In this document: positions 47,858 to 57,756 of the stretch, in pieces
Position numbering within the stretch: position 1 is the stretch's first letter
How the letters are laid out: every line of letters begins with the position of its first letter
Assembly (NCBI GenBank): GCA_015501585.1
Contig: JADNRY010000238.1
Location: forward strand, 31,467-95,466
Length of the DNA stretch: 64,000 bases
Source of the DNA: Rhodocollybia butyracea
Lineage: Eukaryota > Basidiomycota > Agaricomycetes > Agaricales > Omphalotaceae
Direction: 5' to 3'
The notes under the pieces: generated by a model
The model's input: only the letters and a program-made list of their open reading frames with translations
Told to the model about the DNA's origin: nothing
The model's database searches: none
Program-made: the position numbers and the translations under genes

Positions 47858-47875
47858 TGGAGCCCACCGCGAGGG
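47858..47875 (+). promoter_or_regulatory. Candidate primer-binding site
   Basis: Two bases (TC) after the LTR the sequence TGGAGCCCACCGCGAGGG begins with TGG, the complement of a tRNA 3' CCA, at the standard place. It implies a primer tRNA ending ...GGTGGGCTCCA. I could not assign the tRNA. Confidence 0.55.
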
Positions 47876-48428
47876 CTGGAATCTAATTTTATCGGATTTT
47901 ACTACAAACCTAGTCCTTGGGTTAGTAGAGTTCATCTTCTTTGTCCTTCGTTCGCTAGTCCACAAGATTAGTGATCCCTCGGATAATACACCTGATTCAG
48001 AGTCAACTCTTTCCGGAGTAGGCGAACTTCCTGATCCGGGAACATCTGAATTAAGACGCAGTAAAAGAGTACCTAAACCTCGAGAACGATATAATAGTAG
48101 TGTCGAACCCGAACGTCGACCTCCTTTTTCTGTCACTCGAGCAGGATCTAACACTCCGTCTTCACGCGGATCTAAACCAAGCATAGTCCGTGCGACTTCT
48201 GAAACAACTCACGTTGCCAAGAAGTCTTTAAAAGGGAAAGCGAAAGCAGATCCCACTGATACTACTCAAGCCAGTTCACGTACAAGGGGTGCTCCAGCCC
48301 GTGTGCAAGACAATTTGACTAGTCAACCTTCATCTTCATCTTCATCTCTTCCTCGTATTCCCGAGGAAATCTCTCAGTTAGCTACAGCAGTTAACCAACT
48401 CTCGTCTTCTATTTTAAACAATCTTACA

Positions 48429-49952
48429 ATGAGTACTACTACAAGCAATAACAACCCGGGTTCGAGCGGGAACGCTGGAGGCTCTAGTGGAAACGCTGGA
48501 GGTTCGAGTGGTTCTGGCGGATCTGGTGGCGCAGCTCCCACGGGAACGAATGCTACGGTTGCGCAATTGTTTGGAGACAAAATTAAGTTAACACAAGATG
48601 AGCTCGATGAATATAACTCGAAGTACCTTCCTAAGCGTAGTAAAACGGCGACACTATTCAATAAAGATGATCCGTCTATGTTGAATGGTTGGATTGAGGA
48701 TACTACTCGATTCATTGCCGCGGCAAACATTACCAAGGAAGCAGCGAAAGTGGCGTTGGCGTTGGACTGGATGACTTATTCCACTCGGGAAGCATACAAG
48801 TATCTACCCTCCGTCGAAACTCCTAATTTGCAACAGTTCTTCAGAGATTTACGAGCAATCTTCTCGGAATCGGTAGATAGTGAGCTTGGTTCACGCCAAG
48901 AGCTCGAGATCTTAACCGGGAAGTTCACACCTCTGGACATTGGTAAACATCAAAAGATCATGATGTATAACCGAGAGTTTAAGAATCTCGTGGATAAGCT
49001 GATGAAACCGCCGGCAATCCTTTCCAACGCTGAAGCTGTCAAGGCATATCTTGTGCCCATGAGCGAAAGGTTGTATTTAGCGATTTCCGCGCGTTTGTCA
49101 CAGAATGTTACGCATGTTCAGTTGTTGTCTCGTCGCCGTGAAGATCCTTATCTACTTTCAGAAGTCATGGAAGCAGCCGAGAGTCCCGATTTCAGAACCC
49201 TCGATACCTATTATGGTAACGGAGCTCGTCCAACTGGATCTCAAGGTGTTCCTGACTCTGCCGAAACTTATAGTCGAGGTGCATTATCGTTCAGATTCTC
49301 TCCTCATCTTCCAGAGACCACTCCCGCGGATCCCGTGAAAGTGGAACCTAAGCAGGAAGAAGTGTCGGAAGTTCTCGCGGGAATCGCCTCGATTAAAGAT
49401 ACTATCGCTCTGAACAGGAAAGAGACTAATTTAGTCTTGGATGGTCACCAAAAGGCTATCTCCTCGATGATGAGCTTAATGAAGGATAATATAGAATCCA
49501 AACGCTCAGGATACACGTCAACGCAAGTTACTGCGCCGCCGAATACCTCGAAGACCATTCCGGATTGGGGGCAGGGTTGTTTTATGTGCGGGTCACTAGA
49601 ACATCGCATGTCGGAGTGCCAATTCTTTAATTCCTACAAGGATAAAGGATGGTTAGTTCCTGACACTACTCCCGGGTCGAAGAAGTATACTTTGCGCGAT
49701 GGTACGCCGTTGCCGAGGAACGACCCTAGTGAATCTCGCCCAGAAAAGATTGCAAGGATTGCAAAATCTAAAGGCTGGGATAAGGGTGGAACCAATGCAT
49801 TCTTTGTCGAGGAAGAAGACTACTTGGATACCGAGGAGCAAGAGCCTCACCTCACTTCGTTTTTGGCTTCCATGAAAAAGCTAATGGAGGAACATGAGAC
49901 GAACGGTCGTTATATCGCCGGCTCCGGGGAATCCAAGGAGTCGGGAAACTAA
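48429..49952 (+). CDS. gag: Gag (507 aa from the first ATG)
   Basis: The structural capsid-nucleocapsid protein. ATG 48429 is the first ATG downstream of the LTR promoter and has A at -3. A Gly/Ser/Asn-rich N-terminus (GSSGNAGG repeats) is followed by a helical capsid-like domain (residues about 90-230, with SMLNGWIEDTTRFIAAANIT and MSERLYLAISARLSQ). A CCHC knuckle C-x2-C-x4-H-x4-C lies at residues 384-397 (49578-49619), then a charged tail to the TAA. The frame is open without ATG for another 249 codons upstream (to 47682), running through the LTR and primer site, with a Pro/Ser/Arg-rich protein-like segment; an upstream non-AUG start cannot be excluded. The last sense codons form the slippery site that leads to protease. 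Confidence 0.85.
   Translation: MSTTTSNNNPGSSGNAGGSSGNAGGSSGSGGSGGAAPTGTNATVAQLFGDKIKLTQDELDEYNSKYLPKRSKTATLFNKDDPSMLNGWIEDTTRFIAAANITKEAAKVALALDWMTYSTREAYKYLPSVETPNLQQFFRDLRAIFSESVDSELGSRQELEILTGKFTPLDIGKHQKIMMYNREFKNLVDKLMKPPAILSNAEAVKAYLVPMSERLYLAISARLSQNVTHVQLLSRRREDPYLLSEVMEAAESPDFRTLDTYYGNGARPTGSQGVPDSAETYSRGALSFRFSPHLPETTPADPVKVEPKQEEVSEVLAGIASIKDTIALNRKETNLVLDGHQKAISSMMSLMKDNIESKRSGYTSTQVTAPPNTSKTIPDWGQGCFMCGSLEHRMSECQFFNSYKDKGWLVPDTTPGSKKYTLRDGTPLPRNDPSESRPEKIARIAKSKGWDKGGTNAFFVEEEDYLDTEEQEPHLTSFLASMKKLMEEHETNGRYIAGSGESKESGN
49943..49949 (+). promoter_or_regulatory. -1 frameshift site 1 (gag-pro), GGGAAAC
   Basis: In the gag frame the end reads TCG GGA AAC TAA, that is X XXY YYZ (G GGA AAC) immediately before the stop. 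A -1 slip enters the frame GGG AAA CTA ATT GCT TCG GCG ATG, open into the protease ORF. GGGAAAC is a slippery heptamer known from luteovirus-type viruses. A 6-bp hairpin (CTAGAG/CTCTAG, 49980-49997) lies 30 bases downstream. Confidence 0.8.
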
Positions 49953-49963
49953 TTGCTTCGGCG

Positions 49964-51388
49964 ATGCAGGGTAGAGTCACTAGAGGAAATACTCTAGGCA
50001 AGCAGGCAGACTCGAAAAAGCCCACATCTACGAAGGAATTGGTTAAGAAGGTAGGCCCGCCAACGAAAGGTACCCTTAGGGAGCCCCTAATTGAAAAGCC
50101 ACCACCTAAAAGCCCTGCTATTAAAGAGAAACATAAACAAGTGGAAGTCGTGATTCCCGTGAAAAAGAAGTTTGTTGAGAAAGCTGTTGTCGGCGACGAT
50201 GACGAGTTCTCTCGAGATGGAACTGGAATTATCCTTGATAAGGAAGCTGACGAAGAGTTCGCTCGGAGTCTGGCTGAATTAAGGGAAGAAGCTCCTATTC
50301 CCGAGATAACTAAGGTTACTCATAGACCATTCGACGCGGTGAAACCACATGCGGTTCATCCCATTCCACGCAATCAACCACGTCTAGAAACCCAAGATAA
50401 AGACAGTCCTGTCAAGGAGAAGTCTGTCGAGGATAATGGACCCAAATTTAATATTAGAAGTGGATTTCACTTACCTGGAGTCGAGGAAGAAGTCGCTCGA
50501 AAGTTGTTCGATGCAGAAGTAACGCTGACATCAGAGGAGCTATTAGCGCTGAGCCGGCCTCTCCAGAAAATTATGTTAAGGAAAGCTAGGAACGTCAGGG
50601 TAACTCCTACTAAGAGGAAGAATGCTTATGTTAGTACTCTCCTCGAAGATGGCACTGAAGTACCTGAGGAGCTGGAACTTCCTCGCGGGAACGAATTCGA
50701 TAGTTATATCTCCATGGATAGCATTAAGCTTGATAGTGAAGAAATCTTCGAAGTCCTCGAGCATAACCATAATGGTTTGAAGGCCGGTTCTATTGTACAA
50801 CGGGACCCTGTTGAAGCCTTTAAAGCAGACTTACCCGAGGGTGACGAGCGCCGTAATTTGGTAATTGTCGCGGGAAGATCTAGTAGTCTCCGGTGTATTA
50901 ACACGAAGATCAATCATCAGGATGGAACAACCGAGGCAATCCTCGACAGTGGCTGTCAGATCGTAGCAATAGATCGTCAGACTGCTGTAGAGTTGAATTT
51001 GGTCTGGGATCCTACTGTAACGATTCGTCTGCAGGATGTACACGGAGGTCTCGAGGAAACCGCAGGTCTTGCGAGAAATGTTCCTTTCCAGATTGGTGAA
51101 ATTACAATCTATCTGCAACTGCATGTGCAACAGCGGGCACCATTCGAAGTGCTGATTGGTAGGCCATTTGACGTTCTCACGGAATCCGTGATAAAGAATC
51201 ATGCGGATGGTAGCCAAGAGGTGACGATTACGGACCCCAACACCGGGAATAAATGTACTATGGGTACACATATTCGCTCTACGAGACGAAGACTTAGGAC
51301 TGACAATCCCGAGTTCAAACCCAAACTAGTTCCGGAGCATGCAGGAAGTAGTAACAATCCCGTCAAGGAGGAACAGGGAAATTTTTAA
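49964..51388 (+). CDS. pro: Protease ORF (Pro), expressed by -1 frameshift
   Basis: 474 codons from the first ATG, but the frame is open from the slippery site at 49943, so the expected product is a Gag-Pro fusion. The N-terminal 260 residues are charged and without recognisable fold. The retropepsin-like aspartic protease has its catalytic triplet at ILDSGCQIVAIDRQTA (Asp residue 328) and the flap/C-terminal motif LIGRPFDVL at about residues 397-405. It cleaves the polyproteins during particle maturation. The frame is -1 to gag and +1 to pol. It ends in the sequence GGA AAT TTT TAA. Separate coding of protease in its own frame between gag and pol is unusual in Ty3 elements. Confidence 0.85.
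   Translation: MQGRVTRGNTLGKQADSKKPTSTKELVKKVGPPTKGTLREPLIEKPPPKSPAIKEKHKQVEVVIPVKKKFVEKAVVGDDDEFSRDGTGIILDKEADEEFARSLAELREEAPIPEITKVTHRPFDAVKPHAVHPIPRNQPRLETQDKDSPVKEKSVEDNGPKFNIRSGFHLPGVEEEVARKLFDAEVTLTSEELLALSRPLQKIMLRKARNVRVTPTKRKNAYVSTLLEDGTEVPEELELPRGNEFDSYISMDSIKLDSEEIFEVLEHNHNGLKAGSIVQRDPVEAFKADLPEGDERRNLVIVAGRSSSLRCINTKINHQDGTTEAILDSGCQIVAIDRQTAVELNLVWDPTVTIRLQDVHGGLEETAGLARNVPFQIGEITIYLQLHVQQRAPFEVLIGRPFDVLTESVIKNHADGSQEVTITDPNTGNKCTMGTHIRSTRRRLRTDNPEFKPKLVPEHAGSSNNPVKEEQGNF
51376..51382 (+). promoter_or_regulatory. -1 frameshift site 2 (pro-pol), GGGAAAT
   Basis: In the pro frame G GGA AAT is in X XXY YYZ phase, one codon before TAA (51386-51388). The -1 frame reads GGG AAA TTT TTA AAC CTC GAG GAT and stays open to the pol ATG at 51433. 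Starting 6 bases after the heptamer, ACCTC (51389-51393) can pair with GAGGT (51418-51422), and inside that loop two GATC copies (51397-51400, 51409-51412) can pair, giving a stacked hairpin at the spacing typical of frameshift stimulators. Confidence 0.75.
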
Positions 51389-51432
51389 ACCTCGAGGATC
51401 TGAGTAGCGATCAAGGAGAGGTAGAATTTGCT

Positions 51433-54400
51433 ATGAGTTTCCATTTTGACGATAATAGTGATATTGTATGTGATGGATATAAGTTCGCAGAAACGGGTCA
51501 GTTTTCCGAGCAGGAGTTAAGCGAGGCCTATGTCATGGCTTCGAGAAATTTCATTGCGCAGAAAGCTCCCGAGGACGATGAGCTTATTGAAGCCTACGTA
51601 AATAAACAACTAGTGGATGGAAATAGACGAGTATTCAACGCTCACAAAGAAGGCTTGGACTACGAAGAACCCGAGGAAGGTCCTGTACTAGTAAATAGAG
51701 AGGAATTGCCCGACTTTGATGACCACGCGAAAGCCTTCGCCGGATTCACTACGAAACCGGGAACTAATGAGCGGCATGCTGTCTTCAGGAAGGGTGATGC
51801 TAAAAGTACGAAAAGGGAGACTCCTAAGTTTCCTGGTTCCCCGAAATTTGTAAAAGGTGGAAAACCTCGTCGCAGCATACCCAAATTGCCTCCTAGGCCT
51901 CTGTCTGACCTTCCACGAGTAAAAGATTATACCTATACGCCGTATACAAAGCCCGAGAGTTATGAACCGCGCAAGAATTCAATTCCTCGGAAAAGAACTG
52001 CGATTAAAGATCCCAAGAATGGGAAGGTTTATGATTTGGTCGATGCTTTTGGCGCAAAGAAATACAAACCAGTTGGTGTCAAAGTACATCCTGTGAAAGC
52101 GGATCTACCCGAGGAATACAGAGTTCGACGGTGTATCACCGGCAATCCTCTCGAGGGAATGCCTGAATTATCACCCAATCCGCCTGAGTTCACTCCAACC
52201 GGACGCTACACACAGGAAAGAAAAGAGATTATCGACGAAAATCACTCAGAGGATTTCCTATGGCCGGAAGAAAGGAAGTTGATTCATCACTTCATGATGC
52301 TTCAGGAACAAGCGTTTGCCTGGAATGCAGAGGAAGCTGGTACCTTCAAGGAAGAATTCTTCCCCGCGGTTAAAATTCCAGTACTCCCGCATGTTCCGTG
52401 GGTCATTCGTAACATTCCAATACCACCCGGGATCTTTGAGGACGTGTGTAAGATAATAAAACAAAAGATTGATGCAGGAGTTTACGAACCTAGTAGTGCC
52501 TCTTATCGCTCAAAGTGGTTTTGCGTAGTTAAAAAGGATGGAAAAAGTTTACGTTTGGTCCATAGTCTGGAACCGTTGAATGAAGTTACTATACAACATT
52601 CTGGTGTACCGCCGGCCCCGGCTGAAGTCTCTAGGGACTTCTGTAGTCGAGCTTGTGGAGCTACTTTTGATCTCTATGTCGGATACGATGAGAGGCCATT
52701 AGCAGTTTCCTCGAGGGATCTAACGACCTTTCAAACACCTTTTGGACCACACAGGCTCGTGAAATTACCAATGGGATGGACAAATTCCGTACCAATCTTC
52801 CACGACGATGTAACCTATATCCTACAAGACGAAATTCCACATGTTACCGTCCCCTATATCGACGATGTTCCCGTAAAAGGTCCGAATACTAGGTACGAAC
52901 TTCCAGACGGAGGTTACGAGACCATATCAGAGAACGCCGGGATTCGACGATTTGTTTGGGAACACATGCAGAATGTTAACCGGGTGTGTCAACGGATGAA
53001 ATATGCCGGGGGTACTTTCTCGGGGAAAAAGTCTTTCATTTGTAATCCTGAAATTATCGTCCTAGGACACCGTTGTACTTACGAAGGCAGGATGCCTGAG
53101 GCTGGGATTGCTGAATCAATCTTGACTTGGCCCGAATGCAAGAATAAGCACGACGTACGAGCTTTTCTTGGGACTGCTGGACAGTTGCGAATGTTTATCG
53201 AGAACTACGCAAAGAAGGCAATGCCCTTGACAAAGTTAACTAGTGACATGGATTGGGAATGGGGAGATGAACAACGGGAAGCAATGGACGCTCTCAAGGA
53301 TGGTGTAAGGAATGCCCCGGCACTCCGAAACATTAACTATGAGTGGGACGTTTGTCTCGCAGTTGACACTTCTTACAAAGCAGTGGGATGGTTTATTTAT
53401 CAAATAGATCCTGACGATCCTAAAAAGAAGTATTTTAATTACTTTGGATCAACTACGTTAAACGAGCGGGAAGCCCGGTTCTCTCAGTCTAAGAGAGAAC
53501 TCTATGGTCTCAAACTATCATTACAATCAAGCTATTACTTAGTCTATGGCTCTCGACGAATGACCGTGGAGACTGATGCAAGCTACATCAAGGGTATGTT
53601 AGATCATCCCAGCTGTGGTCCGAACGCTACAATCAATAGATGGATTGAGGAGATCCGTAAGTTCCACTTCAAGATTTTACATGTGAAGGGTATTTTGCAC
53701 GGACCAGATGGTTTGTCACGGAGACCTCCAGGCGGATATCAGTCCCCTCGACCACCAATCGACCCAGATGACTATGAAGATTACGATGATGGAGCTCCCG
53801 TTGAGCTTATCATGGGTGAAGGGGCCAAAGAACCTTTAGACTTTGAGTCCTTCAAGGACGACATTGACCCACGCAGTGGTTACCTCGGTGAGCTAGCTTG
53901 TCATCCTGAGGACATCCAGGAAGAACTCCAGGAAGCCCTCGATGACGAGAAAGCATCCGAACGTCACCGAAAATCGCTGATCAAAAGTCACGGTGAAATC
54001 TACTCTTCGTTCAGTCAAACACTTCATATTCCACAAGACTCCGCGGAATGGAGGGCTGATAACCCTTACCCTCGGGAACGTCGGTCGGAATGGGGAAATA
54101 AACTAGATGATATGTTACCTACTATTGCCAAGTGGCATACAGGTGATGAGAAGGATATCACAGAAAACATGAGCGCACCGGAAGCCCGAAGCTTTTTGCG
54201 TCAAGCAAAGAAATTCTTCGTGGATAAGAAAGGTCGGCTTTATAAGAAAGCTACTGAGGAAGGTGCTCAGCATCAATTAGTGGTTAGTCCTGACCGTCGA
54301 ATGTATATGCTACATTGCGCACATGATAGCTTAGCACATAAAGGAACGTTTGCTACCCGCGAGTTCCTGGATCGACGTTTTTGGTGGCCTGATATGGAAA

Positions 54401-55677
54401 GCGACGTACATTGGTATGTTGGCTCTTGCATTCCTTGTCAGAACCGTCAATTACGCCTTCTGAAGATTCCCCCGGTCGTAACACATACTCCCTCATTGTT
54501 CCAGAAAGTGCATGTTGATACTATCAATATCACACCCGCGAGCAATAGGTGTAAGTATATTGTTCACGCTAGGGATTCTCTGTCAAGTTGGTCAGAAGCC
54601 CGGGCCTTACCGCAAGAAAACGCGAAGTCCCTGGCCGAGTGGTTCTTTGATGACATAATCTGTCGTTGGGGATGTCCTGAGGAAGTTGTCACGGATAACG
54701 CCCCGGTGATGTTAGCCATGGTTAACTGGCTCGAGAATAAATATGGAATTCGAGGGATCCGGGTCTCGCCATATAATTCCCAAGGGAATGGCAAAATTGA
54801 AAGAGCGCACTTTGATATTCGACAGGCTCTGGTAAAAGCGACGGGCGGCGATATCAAGAAGTGGTTCTACTTCCTTAAACATGTATTATGGGCTGATAGA
54901 ATAACGGCGAGGAGAGGTTTTGGTTGTTCACCATTCTTCTTGGTAACCGGCGCGGAACCATTATTACCTTTTGACATCGTTGAGTCTACATGGTTGGTAA
55001 ACCCACCAGATCGTATCTTGACGACCGAGGAATTATTGGGTTATCGTGCACAGGCCTTGTCAAAACATAGAACCTTTGTCGAGGACATGCGAGAGCGTGT
55101 CACTGAAAATAAGAGAAGAGACCTAAGGGAGTTCGAGAAGAAGTATCGCCATGTCATCTTCGACTACGATTTCAAACCCGGGACGCTTGTTCAGGTTAGA
55201 AATACAGCAATCGAAAAGAATCTTGACAGGAAGATGTTCCCTAGATATATGGGACCGATGGTCGTTATCCGTAGAACTAGGGGAGGTTCTTACATTATCG
55301 CGGAAATGGATGGTACCGTGTTGAAAAGCAAAGTTGGTGCATTTAGGGTCTTACCCCACCGTTCCCGATACGAACCTATGGACTTACCTGAGGATATACA
55401 TGATCTCATCGACTTGACCAAGGATCAGTTAGACACCATGGTAAACGATGGTGATGACGATGAGGATGTGGAATTTATCCGTAAAGGGGGGGACCCCTTG
55501 TTTGATCAAATCCCTACCTTGAGAAAACCAGTAGACGGTAATGAAGTGGTTTATAACCCTGAAGACCCGGACTCTGACGAAGATTCAAGCGAGGAAGAGA
55601 TTATACCGGAGACAGACGAAGCTCCTCGTGTCAGAACACGCGCGATGCGAAAAGTGATACCTAATAATGAACGCTAA
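51433..55677 (+). CDS. pol: Pol: reverse transcriptase, RNase H, integrase (1414 codons)
   Basis: Expressed as a Gag-Pro-Pol fusion via site 2; the ATG at 51433 may not be used. Residues 1-310 are a charged linker. The RT domain holds SKWFCVVKKDGKSLRLVHS and the active site YIDD (residues 475-478, 52855-52866). RNase H shows LAVDTSYKAVGWF, SKRELYGLKL and TVETDAS. Integrase has an HHCC finger (HDSLAHKG...CIPCQ, about residues 963-1002) and the catalytic residues Asp1029 (HVDT), Asp1088 (TDNAP) and Glu1123 (KIERAH), by my count 34 residues between the last two instead of 35. A GPY/F-like module (FPRYMGPMVVIRR) follows near residue 1275. There is no chromodomain; the tail is acidic (DPDSDEDSSEEE). 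Intact and presumably functional. Confidence 0.95.
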   Translation: MSFHFDDNSDIVCDGYKFAETGQFSEQELSEAYVMASRNFIAQKAPEDDELIEAYVNKQLVDGNRRVFNAHKEGLDYEEPEEGPVLVNREELPDFDDHAKAFAGFTTKPGTNERHAVFRKGDAKSTKRETPKFPGSPKFVKGGKPRRSIPKLPPRPLSDLPRVKDYTYTPYTKPESYEPRKNSIPRKRTAIKDPKNGKVYDLVDAFGAKKYKPVGVKVHPVKADLPEEYRVRRCITGNPLEGMPELSPNPPEFTPTGRYTQERKEIIDENHSEDFLWPEERKLIHHFMMLQEQAFAWNAEEAGTFKEEFFPAVKIPVLPHVPWVIRNIPIPPGIFEDVCKIIKQKIDAGVYEPSSASYRSKWFCVVKKDGKSLRLVHSLEPLNEVTIQHSGVPPAPAEVSRDFCSRACGATFDLYVGYDERPLAVSSRDLTTFQTPFGPHRLVKLPMGWTNSVPIFHDDVTYILQDEIPHVTVPYIDDVPVKGPNTRYELPDGGYETISENAGIRRFVWEHMQNVNRVCQRMKYAGGTFSGKKSFICNPEIIVLGHRCTYEGRMPEAGIAESILTWPECKNKHDVRAFLGTAGQLRMFIENYAKKAMPLTKLTSDMDWEWGDEQREAMDALKDGVRNAPALRNINYEWDVCLAVDTSYKAVGWFIYQIDPDDPKKKYFNYFGSTTLNEREARFSQSKRELYGLKLSLQSSYYLVYGSRRMTVETDASYIKGMLDHPSCGPNATINRWIEEIRKFHFKILHVKGILHGPDGLSRRPPGGYQSPRPPIDPDDYEDYDDGAPVELIMGEGAKEPLDFESFKDDIDPRSGYLGELACHPEDIQEELQEALDDEKASERHRKSLIKSHGEIYSSFSQTLHIPQDSAEWRADNPYPRERRSEWGNKLDDMLPTIAKWHTGDEKDITENMSAPEARSFLRQAKKFFVDKKGRLYKKATEEGAQHQLVVSPDRRMYMLHCAHDSLAHKGTFATREFLDRRFWWPDMESDVHWYVGSCIPCQNRQLRLLKIPPVVTHTPSLFQKVHVDTINITPASNRCKYIVHARDSLSSWSEARALPQENAKSLAEWFFDDIICRWGCPEEVVTDNAPVMLAMVNWLENKYGIRGIRVSPYNSQGNGKIERAHFDIRQALVKATGGDIKKWFYFLKHVLWADRITARRGFGCSPFFLVTGAEPLLPFDIVESTWLVNPPDRILTTEELLGYRAQALSKHRTFVEDMRERVTENKRRDLREFEKKYRHVIFDYDFKPGTLVQVRNTAIEKNLDRKMFPRYMGPMVVIRRTRGGSYIIAEMDGTVLKSKVGAFRVLPHRSRYEPMDLPEDIHDLIDLTKDQLDTMVNDGDDDEDVEFIRKGGDPLFDQIPTLRKPVDGNEVVYNPEDPDSDEDSSEEEIIPETDEAPRVRTRAMRKVIPNNER

Positions 55678-56122
55678 CGTGTTCGAGGGATTTATAACAC
55701 TATGCATTTCCTTGCCGTGGAAAGAAACTTACCTTTGTGTCGGAGTTATGTTAATCTCGAGAACTCCGTGTTATCATCAATACACGTGGATTTATTGGGC
55801 TTTTAAGATTGTAATAGTCAGAGGCCTATGTTAAAGATATAAACGAGTGACTATAGGCTTAACTAGTACTGGAATCGAATTGCCGGAGCTCACAGGCTAC
55901 CAGGCGAAGAAGATAAAGAGACTGTAAAGACTGTGGTTTCTCGAGAGAAAGTTTATTTAAAGAATTCGACTAGAAGCTCGGTTCAGACAACGATATAGTA
56001 TCCGGAGAGAAAAACTTACAAGTTATTTACCACTCCAACGATGCTAACAGGGAGGATTGACACATCGCACACTCCATCCCTGTACATTCACAACAACCAA
56101 TGCTCACTGAAGGCATAGTGGA
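55678..56122. other. Spacer between pol and antisense gene B
   Basis: No reading frame of interest. It would contain the end of pol mRNA on one strand and the 3' untranslated region of gene B on the other. Confidence 0.5.
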
Positions 56123-57756
56123 TTAACGCCCGCTTGTCTGACGATGTTCAAGGGAAAGTTGACGTACACCTTCTACCATTTCTGAGTCCTCTCTGAACTT
56201 CAAAAGGTGGACCAAGCTGTCTGTGACTTTCTGAGCTTGGAGAGCACGAGCGTAAAAGACCTGGGTCTTGCTCAGGTTCCCGAGATACTCGTTCCTATGA
56301 ATATTCAAGAGAACATTGAGATTGGTATCGGTCATCGAGGCAAAGTCGAGTTCGCCAAATTGGCCGGTCAAAGAAGCAAGGAATTGCTTGGCCACAACGC
56401 ATTCGCGTCGCGCACGGGTAACTGCGCAACAGATGTAAGCCGGATTTGTTAAAACACGTTATAAATACTCACCAGCATCCTCGGGAGAGCTATCAATGAG
56501 TTCAGCGTCGAAACGCATGCGCTTTCCGTACTCATTGACAAGACTGGCCGCTTCATTGGCAACCGGCGTTTCCTCGACTTTCCTCTTAAGTGATGAAGTA
56601 CTCACTTCACCGGAAGCCTATGTGGAGACGTCAGCCAAAGTGTTTACAGGGCCCGAGGAAAGGATCTAAGTACCTTGGCCTTCGAGGACTTCCTAGACTC
56701 TCGGGTCTTCTTCCTCGAAGCCTGAGCGCGAGCCAGCGCGTCAGTAATTTCCGGGGGATCCTGGAACTCTTTAGTCAGTACGACCGCTCGTTGATTCCAA
56801 GCCCGAGAGCCAAATGGTCCTTTTGGGAGAGGCAAGCCCGAGCGTGAATGGTAACCCTACGGTTCCTTCAGCACAGTTATCGTGGGATCCGTACAGGCGC
56901 ACGCTTCATGGATTTTATAATATATGTTAAGAAAAGAGAACTTACAAATGCGATCTGCGTAGCGGGATGATCTTCCTCCATGGGTTCATCCTCGTCGTCG
57001 ATGAGAATGGTACCTTTAGAGCTACTAGAGCTTTTAGTCGACTTCGAGGGTTCTTTGGACTCCTTGGAGAACGAGATGGTAGAAAGAGCGGCGGATTTTG
57101 CCGCATAATCGGTGGTCTTGTCATCGTTGGCAGCACTGGAAGCCCCTACTACATCGTGTTTAGACGAAAGACAGTAGTCCAGGATGGTAGCATAGCGAGG
57201 AGGCTTACCGCGGGTAGTGGTGAAAGGGCCCGGCCCTGTAGTACCAGTGACCCCCGAGGAAACCTTCTTCGACGCCGCCTGGGTCGGTATCTATAAGTGT
57301 TTGTTCTCGGATATGCTAAACCGGGCTTACCAGCGCAAGGTTGAGCTCGTTGATGAAATTGCCGAGGCGCACAGCAGTCGCAGAATGAGCAGTCTTAGCG
57401 CTGGGACAGATCTTCATCGCGCGGAGAAGGAGATCATGTCCTTGTTCAAGGACACCAACGTTCGCGGGGAATTTGAGTACTTTCTCCTTATGAAAAGACG
57501 TGGTCTATGGAGGCAGGATATCAAGGTCAGGCTCCCGTGGAAAAGGCGAAAAGAGGCTCACAAGAAGATCGACGTGCTTTTGTACAGTACTAAGAACCTC
57601 TGCCTGAAGGAGCGTCTGATCCTCGACGTACTCGATTGCATCACGGAGCCGACTGGTAGCCTCTTTGAGTGTTCTGGTGGAGGCGACGATGGCTTCCATA
57701 GTATTCTTCATGAACTGCGGTTTGTCATCGGTATTTTGGGTGTTCTTGGAAGACAT
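56123..57756 (-). CDS. Antisense gene B: spliced accessory gene (about 446 aa)
   Basis: Minus-strand gene from ATG 57756 to the stop at 56123. Proposed exons: 57562-57756, 57331-57504, 56946-57290, 56674-56856, 56473-56617, 56123-56421. The five GT-AG introns are 57, 40, 89, 56 and 51 nt, and all joins keep phase. Intron 1 removes the only apparent in-frame stop (TAG, the acceptor itself). Exon 1 is helical (MEAIVASTRTLKEATSRLRD). Exon 3 is Ser/Lys-rich, then acidic (LIDDEDEPMEEDH). Exons 4-5 are basic, with KKTRESRKSSKAK and GKRMRFDAEL as possible nuclear signals. The last exon is helical (RRECVVAKQFLASLTGQFGE). No family recognised. It has no env-like signal peptide or membrane segment. I infer a nuclear accessory protein of the element. 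Confidence 0.75.

Noticed and set aside
47858..47883. Assigning the primer tRNA
   Set aside because: The complement ends in GGTGGGCTCCA, but I could not match it to a specific fungal tRNA without a search.
47682..48428. Annotating gag from a TTG at 47682
   Set aside because: That start lies inside the LTR upstream of the primer site and is not an ATG; the first ATG is 48429. The open frame is kept as a finding only.
51384..51390. TTTAAAC heptamer after the protease ORF as frameshift site
   Set aside because: It is a classic slippery sequence but sits in the pol frame, not in the protease frame, and overlaps the protease stop; GGGAAAT at 51376 has the right phase.
57505..57561. TAG in antisense gene B as a nonsense mutation
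   Set aside because: The TAG is the 3' end of a 57-nt GTGAGC...CATAG intron; removing it keeps the frame.
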